Shown here: one piece after another, positions 8,044 through 18,506 of the stretch | Layout: each line of letters begins with the position of its first letter | Numbering within the stretch: position 1 is the stretch's first letter | Origin: Saprospiraceae bacterium | GTDB lineage: Bacteria; Bacteroidota; Bacteroidia; Chitinophagales; Saprospiraceae | Direction of reading: 5' to 3' | NCBI GenBank assembly: GCA_020631405.1 | Contig: JAHDHH010000001.1 | Location: 16,494 to 80,493, forward strand | Length of the DNA stretch: 64,000 nucleotides | The notes under the pieces: generated by a model | The model's database searches: none | The model's input: only the letters and a program-made list of their open reading frames with translations | What the model was told of the DNA's origin: nothing | Made by a program: the position numbers and the translations under genes

Positions 8044-10683
8044 GTGCTTTCACTAGCTGGACAGTCAGATTCATTAAGGTTTGAGAGAGATTCTACCTTG
8101 GTGACTGCTTCTGACTCTTTAGCCCTGTCGATTACTAGTCTAGATACACTGAGTGATTCGATGCGTTTGGTGCAAGACTCCTTGAATAAATTGTCAGCAG
8201 AGCGGCGAGCCTTGCAAAGTAAGTCATCACCTGATGCCTTGACCACTGTGGTTAACTATGGTGCAAGAGACACCCAATGGTATGATCACAAGCTCAAGCA
8301 AATGCACCTCTTCGGAGAAGCCTATGTAGAATATGGTTCGATGAGGCTCACTGCAGGCTATATTGTATTCGGTCTAGAGACCAATGAAGCAGAAGCTTTC
8401 AGTATAGAAGATGGAGAAGGTAATGAAGTGCAAAAGCCCAAATTCAAGGATGGAGAACAAGAATTTAATTATGAAAGGCTCAAGTACAACTTCGAAACAG
8501 GGAAAGGACTAGTCTATCAGGCCGTAACCACGTTTACAGACTTATATGTCTTGGGAGCAAAGACTAAGTTCGTTGGTGCTAATGGAGAAGAGGATAGAGA
8601 GGATGACGTCATCTACAATAGTGATGCCTTGATCACCTCTTGTAATCATGAGCATCCACACTTTGGCATTAGGACTAAACAGCTCAAGGTCATTCCAAAG
8701 AAAGTAGGTGTCACTGGACCAGCCAATCTTGAATTAGGTGGTGTGCCGACGCCACTTTGGTTGCCTTTTGGATTCTTTCCTTTGGCAGAGGGTAGGTCAG
8801 CAGGATTGATATTCCCTAGTAATTTTCCTTATCAAGCTAGTTTGGGTTTTGGTGTCAAAGATCTAGGATGGTACTTTCCTATCAATGACTACATGGACCT
8901 GCAACTGACTGTCGATTACTATACTCGGGGCTCTTGGGGAGTGAAGTCTAATTTTAGATACAAGAAGAGGTATGGCTATAATGGGAGTCTTAGGTTTGAG
9001 ATTTTCAATTCTAAAGAAGAAAGTACACTGACAGCTGAAGTTTTGAATAATTTCTCAGGAAGTGTCAACTTTACCCACAGTCAAGATAGCAAGGCCCATC
9101 CCTATCAGAGCCTGGGTGGTTCGATAAATTATAATTTTCAGGATCATCAGCGAACAGTAGATTTCGACCCATTGAGTCAGTTTACAACCTCTTATTCGTC
9201 TAACTTTTACTACAAACACAAGCTACCTAACCTGCCTTACTCTTTGGACCTAGGGCTCAAGCACAGACAGAATACTCAGACCAAGCGAGTAGATGTGACC
9301 TTTCCAGACCTAAGGTTGACTATGCAAACTATCTACCCATTCAAAAAAAAGAATCCTGCTGGAAAGGAGAAGTGGTATGAAAAGATCAATATGTCAGGTA
9401 GCACGAGAGCAGCTAACTTTGTGGAGTCTACTGATTCAACCTTATTCACTCGAGAGACTATTGAGAATATGCGGTCTGGCGTCAAGCACCAATATACTGC
9501 TAATGTCAACTTGAAATTTTTAAAGTATTTCTCAGCAAATCCAAATGTGAGATATACCGAAGATTGGGTGTTTAAGACTTTGGAGAAAGAATACTTTCCA
9601 ACTGAAGATTCTTTGGTAACCAACTTTGTTTCGGGCTTTGACTCTTACAGGGCTCTCACAGCTGGTGTCAATATTAATACTACAATTTTTGGAATGATTC
9701 CCGCCACCAAGGGATGGTTTCGAGGGTTAAGACATACTATGAAGCCATCCATTGGCTACAATATTAATCCAGATACCCGAGAGAAGTACAATGAAGACAT
9801 CTACTACCAAGGCAATCTGATAGAGACTTATTCTCGATTTGACCAAGGACCTTTTGGGTCACCAAGTTTTACAGATCAGACTCAGTCTATTAGTTTTGGA
9901 GCGACGAATGTGGTCGAAGTCAAGTACTATTCTAAAAAGCATGAAGAAGAACGTAAGTTCAAGATTCTCAACCAACTCAACATTAATGGAGGTTACAACT
10001 TTGAGGCAGATAGCCTGAAGTGGAGCCAATTGAGGTTGTCGGGTACTACCAACTTGATAAAGAACTTGACTACCCTGAGATTCAATTTTAACTTTGACCC
10101 TTACTTACAAGATGGATCTACTAGTATCAATCAATTGGTGTCTTCACAGCGAAAGGCTCCAGTCAGATTGGACAGAGGAAGTATCACCCTTAACTCAGGG
10201 ATTAGTATTAAGAAGTTATTTGATATCGGTAAGAGCGATATTGATGAGAGGTCTAAGCCACCAGAAGGGCAGGGCAGAGGAGAAGCACCCCTAGAAAAGA
10301 TGGAATACCAGCACCCTAAGCTAGTTGACCTCATTGGAAAGTTTACAGTCGATCACAACCTAGTGTATAGCATCGATAGTGAGAACAATCAAGATTCGAT
10401 CTTTATGTCAATTCACACCCTTGGTATCAGAGGAAGTATACCTATCACCGAGAATTGGGACATCAACGTCGGGAATATTGGTTATGACTTTAAAGATCAG
10501 TCTATCACCTATCCTTTTATTGGATTTACACGGAAGTTGCACTGTTGGAATATGTCCTTCAATTGGGCACCGAGTGCTAAGTACTTTGGATTCTTCATTG
10601 GAGTCAATGGAGGTACCTTGGACTTCCTAAAATATAATTACGGACAGAATAATGTTCGGACCGGAGTGAGCAGCTTTAGGTAG
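8044..10683 (+). CDS. LptD/OstA-like outer-membrane LPS assembly protein
   Basis: At least 879 residues. A periplasmic OstA/LptA-like domain occupies about 80-210 (motifs VNYGARDTQWYD, MHLFGEAYVEYG, LTAGYIVF). It is followed by the LptD core with TSCNHEHPHFGIRTKQLKVIPKK and the segment VPTPLWLPFGFFPL, and then a long beta-barrel rich in alternating aromatic strands. LptD places lipopolysaccharide in the outer leaflet. The first normal start, GTG at 8044, gives LSLAGQSDS, which is only the end of a signal peptide. The frame stays open back to 7975 and encodes IRHYIVYIFLITSVLSLAGQ, a good signal sequence with only ATT (8002) or ATA (8005) as candidate starts. The true start is probably there. 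lptE lies about 6.5 kb away. Confidence 0.88.
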   Translation: MLSLAGQSDSLRFERDSTLVTASDSLALSITSLDTLSDSMRLVQDSLNKLSAERRALQSKSSPDALTTVVNYGARDTQWYDHKLKQMHLFGEAYVEYGSMRLTAGYIVFGLETNEAEAFSIEDGEGNEVQKPKFKDGEQEFNYERLKYNFETGKGLVYQAVTTFTDLYVLGAKTKFVGANGEEDREDDVIYNSDALITSCNHEHPHFGIRTKQLKVIPKKVGVTGPANLELGGVPTPLWLPFGFFPLAEGRSAGLIFPSNFPYQASLGFGVKDLGWYFPINDYMDLQLTVDYYTRGSWGVKSNFRYKKRYGYNGSLRFEIFNSKEESTLTAEVLNNFSGSVNFTHSQDSKAHPYQSLGGSINYNFQDHQRTVDFDPLSQFTTSYSSNFYYKHKLPNLPYSLDLGLKHRQNTQTKRVDVTFPDLRLTMQTIYPFKKKNPAGKEKWYEKINMSGSTRAANFVESTDSTLFTRETIENMRSGVKHQYTANVNLKFLKYFSANPNVRYTEDWVFKTLEKEYFPTEDSLVTNFVSGFDSYRALTAGVNINTTIFGMIPATKGWFRGLRHTMKPSIGYNINPDTREKYNEDIYYQGNLIETYSRFDQGPFGSPSFTDQTQSISFGATNVVEVKYYSKKHEEERKFKILNQLNINGGYNFEADSLKWSQLRLSGTTNLIKNLTTLRFNFNFDPYLQDGSTSINQLVSSQRKAPVRLDRGSITLNSGISIKKLFDIGKSDIDERSKPPEGQGRGEAPLEKMEYQHPKLVDLIGKFTVDHNLVYSIDSENNQDSIFMSIHTLGIRGSIPITENWDINVGNIGYDFKDQSITYPFIGFTRKLHCWNMSFNWAPSAKYFGFFIGVNGGTLDFLKYNYGQNNVRTGVSSFR

Positions 10684-10705
10684 GTTTACCTTTGATCTCT
10701 ATAAG

Positions 10706-12328
10706 TTAACTCTTGACTACCCTAATGGTATAGGGTCTGTTGTCAATCTTAAAAACAACATAGTATTGCCCTGACGCTAAGTCTCCAAACTTATCTAGGG
10801 TAACTGTATTGTCAATCAATCTTGCTTGCTGGCTAGCAGCTAAGTTGCCATCCAAACTAAAGATGTCAAAGTCTATGCTGCCTTCAAATCCATGTTCGAA
10901 CTCAATAAAAAGTTGACTCTCAAGTGGGTTAGGGTAGTACTTGATACTTTGAAGCTGTGTAGGATTGGCAGAGCTAACTCCTCCTTGCTGATACACTCTG
11001 ACGTAGTCCAAGACCATGGCACTTTCGGTAAAGTTAGGGTCTATTTGACTTTGAATAGCAATGTTAAGCAATAGGTATTGCTCTGAAGTATAAGGCCATG
11101 TGTCACTATTCTTTATGTCTGGATTATAGGTATAGTGAGTGACACCATCCACACTAAATTTCATTTTTTCTTCGGTCCAGACGAGTTCGTAAGTATGGAA
11201 GTCAGTTGATGCTGTCTCTATGAATTGACCGCCGTGATTGACAGTAGCTCCAAAACTAGAAGGTGTATGCATGGCACTTTGTACGTAGTTTTGGTTGGTG
11301 CCCCAGTGTTCCATAATGTCAATTTCTCCACATTGGGGCCAACCTGTAGTGCCGAAACCTTGTGTTTGCCAATAGGCTCCATTCTCTGTGATGTTCTTGC
11401 CAAGCATCCAAATAGCTGGCCATGTACCAACACCTTCGGGTAGTTTTGCCCTGACTTCTACACGTCCTTCTTTAAAGGCAAATTTTGAATTCAATCTAGC
11501 AGAAGTATATTGCTTTGTGACTCCTTGATTGGTATAAGATTCTTTTTTTGCGACAAGGTACATCAGGCCATCTTTGATGTAGGTGTTATCGTCTTTGTCG
11601 GTGTAGTGTTGTATTTCACCATTGAACCAACTCTGACCATTAGGAATCTTGGTCTGGTGAAACCATTTATCCTCGTCCAAAGGACCGTCAGCGTCAAATT
11701 CGTCTGACCATACTAAGTCTAAGAACTCAGGGTCTGGCTCAACCTCACCGCCATAGCCGATATCATCAATGTAGGCAAGGACTTGGCTTGTATTGTTCTC
11801 TCCGTTTACTTGGATGAGTAGTCTATTGAAGTCTGTCCTCTCAAGTGGAGGAAGAGATGTTGGATCAAGGTTAATGAAGTTGTCATTGCTGAAGTCAAAT
11901 TGTACTTCCTGCCATTGATCTAAGACTATAGATTTGATGATTTCAGTCTGAGTCATCCACGGTGCCGCTTGGTTTCCATCTTGAAGCTTTAGCGATACTT
12001 GGTTTGTTTGCTCACCAACTAGTCCACTTGAAGGTACATAAAGCTTGATAGAAAAGAGAGGACTTTCTTTCAGGTCAAATGGATTGTCTACTTGAAATCT
12101 AACATTGGCATATTGCCCACCTACATCGTGGTATTCCATGACTCGTTCGGAAGTGTTGATTCCAGCTTTGTAAGGATTGTCAAAGTCAAGATCTATCTCA
12201 CAATTATCGCCAAACCAAGTATTGATTGTTGTATTCCCTTCGAAGTCATCAAGTATACTGACCTCTTGAGCTAGACAGTGGGTGCAAGCGATACAGGTGA
12301 AGGTTAAGATTGTGATTAGATGTTTCAT
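10706..12328 (-). CDS. Exported GH16 beta-glucanase (laminarinase-like)
   Basis: A 540-residue secreted glycoside hydrolase. The signal peptide ends near residue 20. Residues about 25-195 form a beta-sandwich resembling a carbohydrate-binding module (FEGNTTINTWFG to AYIDDIGYGG). The GH16 catalytic domain follows (about 205-450), with WSDEFDADG at its start and the signature GEIDIMEHWG, holding the nucleophile and acid/base glutamates around the central Asp. The last 80 residues are a type A T9SS sorting domain (YYPNPLESQLFIEF, SGQYYVVF, IRVVKS). The EIDIME form with the extra residue is typical of laminarinases, so beta-1,3-glucan is the likely substrate. The enzyme is probably exported through T9SS. 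It stands alone, with no neighbouring SusC/D pair. Confidence 0.95.
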   Translation of the reverse strand: MKHLITILTFTCIACTHCLAQEVSILDDFEGNTTINTWFGDNCEIDLDFDNPYKAGINTSERVMEYHDVGGQYANVRFQVDNPFDLKESPLFSIKLYVPSSGLVGEQTNQVSLKLQDGNQAAPWMTQTEIIKSIVLDQWQEVQFDFSNDNFINLDPTSLPPLERTDFNRLLIQVNGENNTSQVLAYIDDIGYGGEVEPDPEFLDLVWSDEFDADGPLDEDKWFHQTKIPNGQSWFNGEIQHYTDKDDNTYIKDGLMYLVAKKESYTNQGVTKQYTSARLNSKFAFKEGRVEVRAKLPEGVGTWPAIWMLGKNITENGAYWQTQGFGTTGWPQCGEIDIMEHWGTNQNYVQSAMHTPSSFGATVNHGGQFIETASTDFHTYELVWTEEKMKFSVDGVTHYTYNPDIKNSDTWPYTSEQYLLLNIAIQSQIDPNFTESAMVLDYVRVYQQGGVSSANPTQLQSIKYYPNPLESQLFIEFEHGFEGSIDFDIFSLDGNLAASQQARLIDNTVTLDKFGDLASGQYYVVFKIDNRPYTIRVVKS

Positions 12329-12598
12329 AATGCAATGATAAATAATGAAAAGAGAATCAATGCAAACAAAGCCTTACATTTTGGAGAGTTAAAGAAGGAT
12401 ATTACCCGACTTAGTTACGACAATCTGAGTGTCATTATGCATTGGTGACTCATTGATTGCAATCATCCTAGTTGGTTCGTAGTGCAGAATATCAGAAGCA
12501 TATTCACAGTCGATTACTCTTGCTTTGATCTACTATGTTTACAAAGTCAGAGTCTGATTGTACAGATATGTGTGTACCCTAAATCTACAATAGGATAA

Positions 12599-13030
12599 TT
12601 AGAGATTATCCTTCCATGGCTTGATGAAAAAACCAGCAAGTTTACCATTTCCGTCAAGGACAGACCTTACCTCCATCGTTTTTTCAGTTCCAAACCGAGC
12701 TTTGAATCTATAGATTTGATAGAGTGTGCCATCAGTTGGCTTCCAAGTATTGGCATGGGTCATGGACATGTATTGTCCATATTTTCCAGAGATCTGTTCG
12801 TAAGTACTTTTTTGCTTTTTTTCATCGAGTTTCTCCACCATAGCAAGTGTAGCTTCTTGGTCAGTAAACTGGAAGTACGACCCAGCCTTTAGGGAGTCTA
12901 GAATAGAGTTTGATAAAGTTGTTACAGAAGCTAAACTTGCCGCATCTGGTTGAGTTATTTGTTCGAATTTGGGATTTGATTGACAGGCAATCAACATTAT
13001 AGCAAAGGAGGCGAGAAGTAATCTATTCAT
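12599..13030 (-). CDS. Small lipoprotein, DUF3887-like
   Basis: A 143-residue protein with a lipoprotein signal: hydrophobic core LLLASFAIMLIA followed directly by Cys16. The mature part has a helical N-terminal half (KAGSYFQFTDQEATL) and a beta-rich second half ending in VLDGNGKLAGFFIKP. That ending recalls the NTF2-like DUF3887 fold, but the match is by eye and tentative. It is probably anchored in a membrane facing the periplasm. It lies downstream of groEL on the same strand, beyond a strong terminator, so it is probably transcribed separately. Confidence 0.7.
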   Translation of the reverse strand: MNRLLLASFAIMLIACQSNPKFEQITQPDAASLASVTTLSNSILDSLKAGSYFQFTDQEATLAMVEKLDEKKQKSTYEQISGKYGQYMSMTHANTWKPTDGTLYQIYRFKARFGTEKTMEVRSVLDGNGKLAGFFIKPWKDNL

Positions 13031-13066
13031 GATTAATACAGGTTATTAGTTGATTCTAAGGTAAAT

Positions 13067-13098
13067 AAAAAAAGCCGAAACACTTGTGTTTCGGCTTT
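13067..13098 (-). terminator. groESL rho-independent terminator
   Basis: A perfect 13-base-pair hairpin, AAAGCCGAAACAC (13071-13083) with its complement at 13086-13098 and a two-base centre. On the minus strand it is followed by TTTTATTTAC. It lies 27 bases past the groEL stop. A shorter T-run on the other strand makes it mainly unidirectional. Confidence 0.92.
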
Positions 13099-13124
13099 CA
13101 TTAGTCTCGTATGTCGAACAATGT

Positions 13125-14777
<1,653 letters not shown>

Positions 14778-14831
14778 TTATAGATATTATTTAAAATTGA
14801 ATGTTTTGATAGGTTACTCGGGTGAGTAGTA

Positions 14832-15101
14832 CTATCCAAGGATAACGAGAATGTCGTCTTCTCTCATGATTAGGTAGTCTACGCCTTCCCAGTTGATTTC
14901 TTGTCCAGCATACTTTCCATAAAGGATTGAATCTCCTTTCTTGACAGTCATTTTGTTTCCGTCTTTACCTGGACCTACAGCTATTACTTCGCCTCTTTGT
15001 GGCTTTTCTTTGGCAGTGTCAGGAATTATTATTCCACCAGTTGTTTTTTCTTCAGCAGCTGCTGGTTTTACAACGACTCTATCATTGATAGGTTTCATCA
15101 T
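14832..15101 (-). CDS. groES: Co-chaperonin GroES
   Basis: An 89-residue co-chaperonin forming the heptameric lid on GroEL. It has the core [12 protein letters not shown]-like start ([13 protein letters not shown]), the mobile-loop region [18 protein letters not shown] and the ending [13 protein letters not shown]. Two Met codons open the gene; the second (15098) matches family starts equally well. It is the first gene of groES-groEL. Confidence 0.98.
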   Translation of the reverse strand: MMKPINDRVVVKPAAAEEKTTGGIIIPDTAKEKPQRGEVIAVGPGKDGNKMTVKKGDSILYGKYAGQEINWEGVDYLIMREDDILVILG

Positions 15102-15403
15102 AACTACTAATTTTTGATTTTATGAGTTAATAAAATGATTATAAGTATTACAAGGGGTATACATCACATTATGTGCCATGCTGAGAATGTCTGACAATAT
15201 TGCATATGATGTGTCATAATGAGATATCTAGTCAGTATTGATAGGACAGGTTGTCATATTCTACCTGTCTTAATTTGATATACTAACTAAGGTCAAATCA
15301 ATGGCAGGTTGCAATAGTATATACAATACTAACATGCAATCTGATTATTACAACCAGTTGTCGTCAAATGAGTTCGGAAATATATGTAATTGAAGTCTGT
15401 TGC
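15102..15403. other. 302-base intergenic region before groES, with an inverted repeat
   Basis: No gene is visible. It must hold the groES promoter (minus strand), but I found no exact TAnnTTTG and no CIRCE. A 7-base inverted repeat, GACAGGT at 15245-15251 and ACCTGTC at 15263-15269 with an 11-base loop, is the only clear structure. It has no T-tract on either side, so it looks more like an operator or leader stem than a terminator. Confidence 0.4.
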
Positions 15404-15679
15404 TTACTGCTGTGATTGTAAAGGAATCTCTCCAGCTCCAATACCAGCAGACTGACTAACGATGATAGCTGTAATAATGCAAAGGATGAATAATGCAGCA
15501 GCTAGTCCCCAAGTTAATTTTTCAATAAAATCAGTAGACTTTGCAGCTCCAAAAACCTGATTAGCAGCTGCTCCACCAAATGTAGAGTCAACTCCTCCAC
15601 CTTTTGGATTCTGTACAAGTACGACTACCATGAGCATAACACAAACTATCGCAATCAATATGGTTAATGTAGTTACCAT
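15404..15679 (-). CDS. secG: Preprotein translocase subunit SecG
   Basis: A 91-residue inner-membrane protein with two helices, about residues 1-22 and 52-75. The conserved loop QNPKGGGVDSTFGGAAANQVFGA matches SecG, which assists protein movement through SecYE. A short Gln/Ser-rich tail follows. It lies 10 bases after the acidic TPR gene on the same strand and is probably the last gene of the miaB-sigma54-lptE-TPR-secG block. Confidence 0.95.
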   Translation of the reverse strand: MVTTLTILIAIVCVMLMVVVLVQNPKGGGVDSTFGGAAANQVFGAAKSTDFIEKLTWGLAAALFILCIITAIIVSQSAGIGAGEIPLQSQQ

Positions 15680-15689
15680 TTCTTTCTTT

Positions 15690-16733
15690 TTATTTCAAAT
15701 TTTCAATTTGGTCTGCAAAGAAACTACTTTTTTCGGGAAATTTCTGCATTAATTGTTTATACATTGATATTGCATCAGCTTTATGCCCCTGCTTTACTAA
15801 TAATTGGGCTAGTGGCTCACTGATTACAGTAGGTTCGGCTGTTTGGGTATTTCCGGTACTATGGAAATTTGGAAGCGAATTCAACCAATCTGTAAAGTTA
15901 GAAGTCGATGCTTGGTGTTGGGCTATCGCTTCTTGATCGGCGGGAGCTTCCAATTCTTCCTCAATGCTTTCTGTCTTGGCTTCAATTACTTCAGTCTCTA
16001 AAGTTTCATATCCTGCATCATGACTCACCACTACCACCTCTTCCACTGTATCTTCGACAGCTTTCACTACCACCTCGTCTTGCTCTACAATTTCTTCTTC
16101 TTCATCTTCTTCGAAGTCAATGGCATCGATGGCTAAGGTGCCAGCGCCGATGATAGCAGCTGATTCAGCTATGCTATTGTCTTCAACTGTATTGGCTTCT
16201 TCTACTATATCTTCTTTGTCTCCTATATCGATGGTATCTAGCTGGAGGATGCTTTCATTCCCTGCTTCTTCAGTATCGGTACTTGATGTGGCATCTATAT
16301 CTGATACAGGTCCATTGCCCTCATCCAAGTTGACCTCAGAGATACTTTCTTCTTCCTGGTGACTTGACACATCATAGGTCTCGCCAGTATCTGGGGTATA
16401 TATAAGCCCAGTCAATACAATGGATGTTGCTGCAGCTTCGTCAGACTTCTTAGATTTAATAGTCACAGAAGAGACTGAGTTAAGAGCAAGATCTTGTTCC
16501 TTGGTGATACGTTGTAAGATATGACCTATTCTGATATTTGGGTCGAGCTGTCTCAGTCTTTGGATTGACCTATAGACACCGCTCTCGAAGTCTTTGTCAA
16601 TATTCTTCAGCATGTTGAGATACTGAAAGTGAATATCGAATGGCTTCTCGTCCAATTGTTTAGTAAGCCATCTCTCATCCAGATCAGATATAGAATCTAG
16701 TATAGTATGTGGATGATAGAATGTCTTCTTCAT
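15690..16733 (-). CDS. Acidic low-complexity protein with a C-terminal TPR-like unit
   Basis: A 347-residue protein. The N-terminal 110 residues are ordered (LDERWLTKQLDEKPFDIHFQYL, then SIQRLRQLDPNIRIGHILQ). A long, very acidic, low-complexity centre follows (about 115-270; runs such as EEDEEEEIVEQDE). The C-terminus (about 300-347) looks like a single TPR hairpin: LAQLLVKQGHKADAISMYKQL. There is no signal peptide, so it is probably cytoplasmic. A protein of this type often sits between lptE and secG in related genomes, but its function is unknown to me. It starts 39 bases after lptE. Confidence 0.8.
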   Translation of the reverse strand: MKKTFYHPHTILDSISDLDERWLTKQLDEKPFDIHFQYLNMLKNIDKDFESGVYRSIQRLRQLDPNIRIGHILQRITKEQDLALNSVSSVTIKSKKSDEAAATSIVLTGLIYTPDTGETYDVSSHQEEESISEVNLDEGNGPVSDIDATSSTDTEEAGNESILQLDTIDIGDKEDIVEEANTVEDNSIAESAAIIGAGTLAIDAIDFEEDEEEEIVEQDEVVVKAVEDTVEEVVVVSHDAGYETLETEVIEAKTESIEEELEAPADQEAIAQHQASTSNFTDWLNSLPNFHSTGNTQTAEPTVISEPLAQLLVKQGHKADAISMYKQLMQKFPEKSSFFADQIENLK

Positions 16734-16772
16734 TGGAGAATAGGTTAGTCGAGTTGTAAAGGTAAGGTAAGC

Positions 16773-17261
16773 TTACCAATCAGTGTAAGTATCGTTGAAT
16801 ATTTGTTCTGTAATTTCGTCGATAAGGGTCTCTACCAAGGTGTCTTCGACATCGCTTAAGTCAGCATCAGCTGAGAATGTGGTATTTTGAGAGTAGTTTT
16901 TTTGATAGCTATTCTCTTCATCAATATTATCGGAGTAGGTCACTGATACATTGAGTATCAGCTTGTTTAATGCTGCTTGGTCACCTTGTTGAGCACCAGC
17001 GTACTCGACTCTATATTGGGTGATACTTCCATAGAATTCAGCGTCAGGATTGATATCTGTAGCTGTCAACCGACTGCCTTCTCTGATCTTTCTTCTCAGT
17101 GACTCCGTTAATTGTATTTCTATGGCTGCAGGTGCAGAATTAGCTCTCAATTCAAAATTCTCCACATAGAATGTATTGACGTCAGGTGGAATGGTTATTC
17201 CTTTGAAGCTGTAGCAGCCCATAAGAAATGTCAGGCAGAGGACAAACACAAGTCTAATCAT
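16773..17261 (-). CDS. lptE: LPS assembly lipoprotein LptE
   Basis: A 162-residue lipoprotein, with lipobox FLMGC (Cys16) followed directly by YSFKGITIPPDVNTFYVENF, the typical LptE opening in Bacteroidota. The beta strands and TESLRRKIREGSRL segment fit the LptE fold. LptE plugs the LptD barrel in the outer membrane and is needed for LPS insertion. Its first codons overlap the end of the sigma-54 activator gene by 8 bases, which suggests coupled translation. The partner LptD-like gene is at 8.0-10.7 kb. Confidence 0.9.
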   Translation of the reverse strand: MIRLVFVLCLTFLMGCYSFKGITIPPDVNTFYVENFELRANSAPAAIEIQLTESLRRKIREGSRLTATDINPDAEFYGSITQYRVEYAGAQQGDQAALNKLILNVSVTYSDNIDEENSYQKNYSQNTTFSADADLSDVEDTLVETLIDEITEQIFNDTYTDW

Positions 17262-18498
17262 CTAAATGGTATTCTTTGATCTTCCTATATAACGTACGTT
17301 CTGAGATTCCAAGTTCTTCAGCAGCGTCTCTTCTTTTATTTTTATGCTTTTTTAATGCCTTGACTATGAGTTCTTTCGTCTTTTCGTCAAGACTTAAGTT
17401 TTCATCTACTTCTTCAGTTTGGTGATAGGCGGAGTCTTCTTGACTCAGAATTATTGGTGCTACATCATTGTAGTCATCACTGTAGTAACTAGGAGACGAT
17501 GGTTGGAAGTTTTCTTGTTGTGAGACTACAGATCGCAATTGAGACTTGTCGCTTAGTGTCAGATCGTTAGATTGGATGAGTCCGTAGACAAGGTTTTTCA
17601 AGTCATTGAGGTCACTCTTCATGTCAAACAGAAACTTGTAAAGTATCTCCCTTTCTTCGAATGACTCAAAGCCACCCTTGCTGTCATCCTTATGTTTGGC
17701 AGGTAGATTTCTCTTAAATATATTTGGAGCAATCTTGTGTATCTCGTCTACATCGATCATGCTACCTTTGGATAGAATGGAGATTTGCTCTACTAGGTTT
17801 CTGAGCTCTCTGATATTTCCTGGCCATCTATAATTGTTGATGACTTCTTTAGATTCTGGAGTTAGGCGGACAGTATCTGTATGATATTTTTCAGCGAAGT
17901 CATTGGCAAACTTCCTAAATAGCATATCTATATCCTCTCTTCTTTCGTGGAGAGCTGGGACATAGATTGGAACTGTATTTAATCGATAGAAGAGGTCTTC
18001 TCTGAACTTGCCTTTTTTGATTTTTTCTTCAAGGTTGACATTGGTAGCAGCCACTATTCTGACATCGGTCTTGAGCACCTTTGATGATCCTACTTTAATG
18101 AATTCTCCATTTTCAAGAATTCTAAGCATGTAAGCTTGAGTATCTAGAGGCATTTCGCCTATCTCATCTAAGAATATGGTACCAGTATTCACAGTTTCGA
18201 AATAGCCTTTTCGTTCGGACGTCGCACCTGTAAATGCCCCTTTTTCATGCCCAAATAGCTCTGAATTGATTGTGCCTTCTGGGATTGCACCACAATTGAT
18301 TGCAATAAAGTTGTTGTGCTTTCGCTTAGACTGCTCATGAATGATTTTAGAGAACACTTCCTTACCTACACCACTCTCTCCCTGGATCAATACTGAGAGG
18401 TCAGTGTTGGCTACCTTGAGTGCTATCTCTAAGGCTAGGTCTAGTTTTTCGGATCTACCTATGATTCCATAGCGTTGTTTAGCTGATTGTATATTCAT
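17254..18498 (-). CDS. Sigma-54 interaction AAA+ transcriptional activator without receiver domain
   Basis: A 414-residue enhancer-binding protein. The AAA+ domain starts almost at the N-terminus: Walker A GESGVGKE (40-47), the sigma-54 contact loop GAFTGA (87-92) and Walker B TIFLDEIGEM. A linker of about 100 residues follows, rich in Ser, Asp and Glu. A Fis-type helix-turn-helix ends the protein (RRDAAEELGISERTLYRKIK). There is no receiver or other sensory domain, so activity may be set by expression, by a partner or by the linker. It lies between miaB (8 bases) and lptE (8-base overlap), a common arrangement in Bacteroidota. Confidence 0.95.
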   Translation of the reverse strand: MNIQSAKQRYGIIGRSEKLDLALEIALKVANTDLSVLIQGESGVGKEVFSKIIHEQSKRKHNNFIAINCGAIPEGTINSELFGHEKGAFTGATSERKGYFETVNTGTIFLDEIGEMPLDTQAYMLRILENGEFIKVGSSKVLKTDVRIVAATNVNLEEKIKKGKFREDLFYRLNTVPIYVPALHERREDIDMLFRKFANDFAEKYHTDTVRLTPESKEVINNYRWPGNIRELRNLVEQISILSKGSMIDVDEIHKIAPNIFKRNLPAKHKDDSKGGFESFEEREILYKFLFDMKSDLNDLKNLVYGLIQSNDLTLSDKSQLRSVVSQQENFQPSSPSYYSDDYNDVAPIILSQEDSAYHQTEEVDENLSLDEKTKELIVKALKKHKNKRRDAAEELGISERTLYRKIKEYHLDD

Positions 18499-18506
18499 AG
18501 GTGGGT

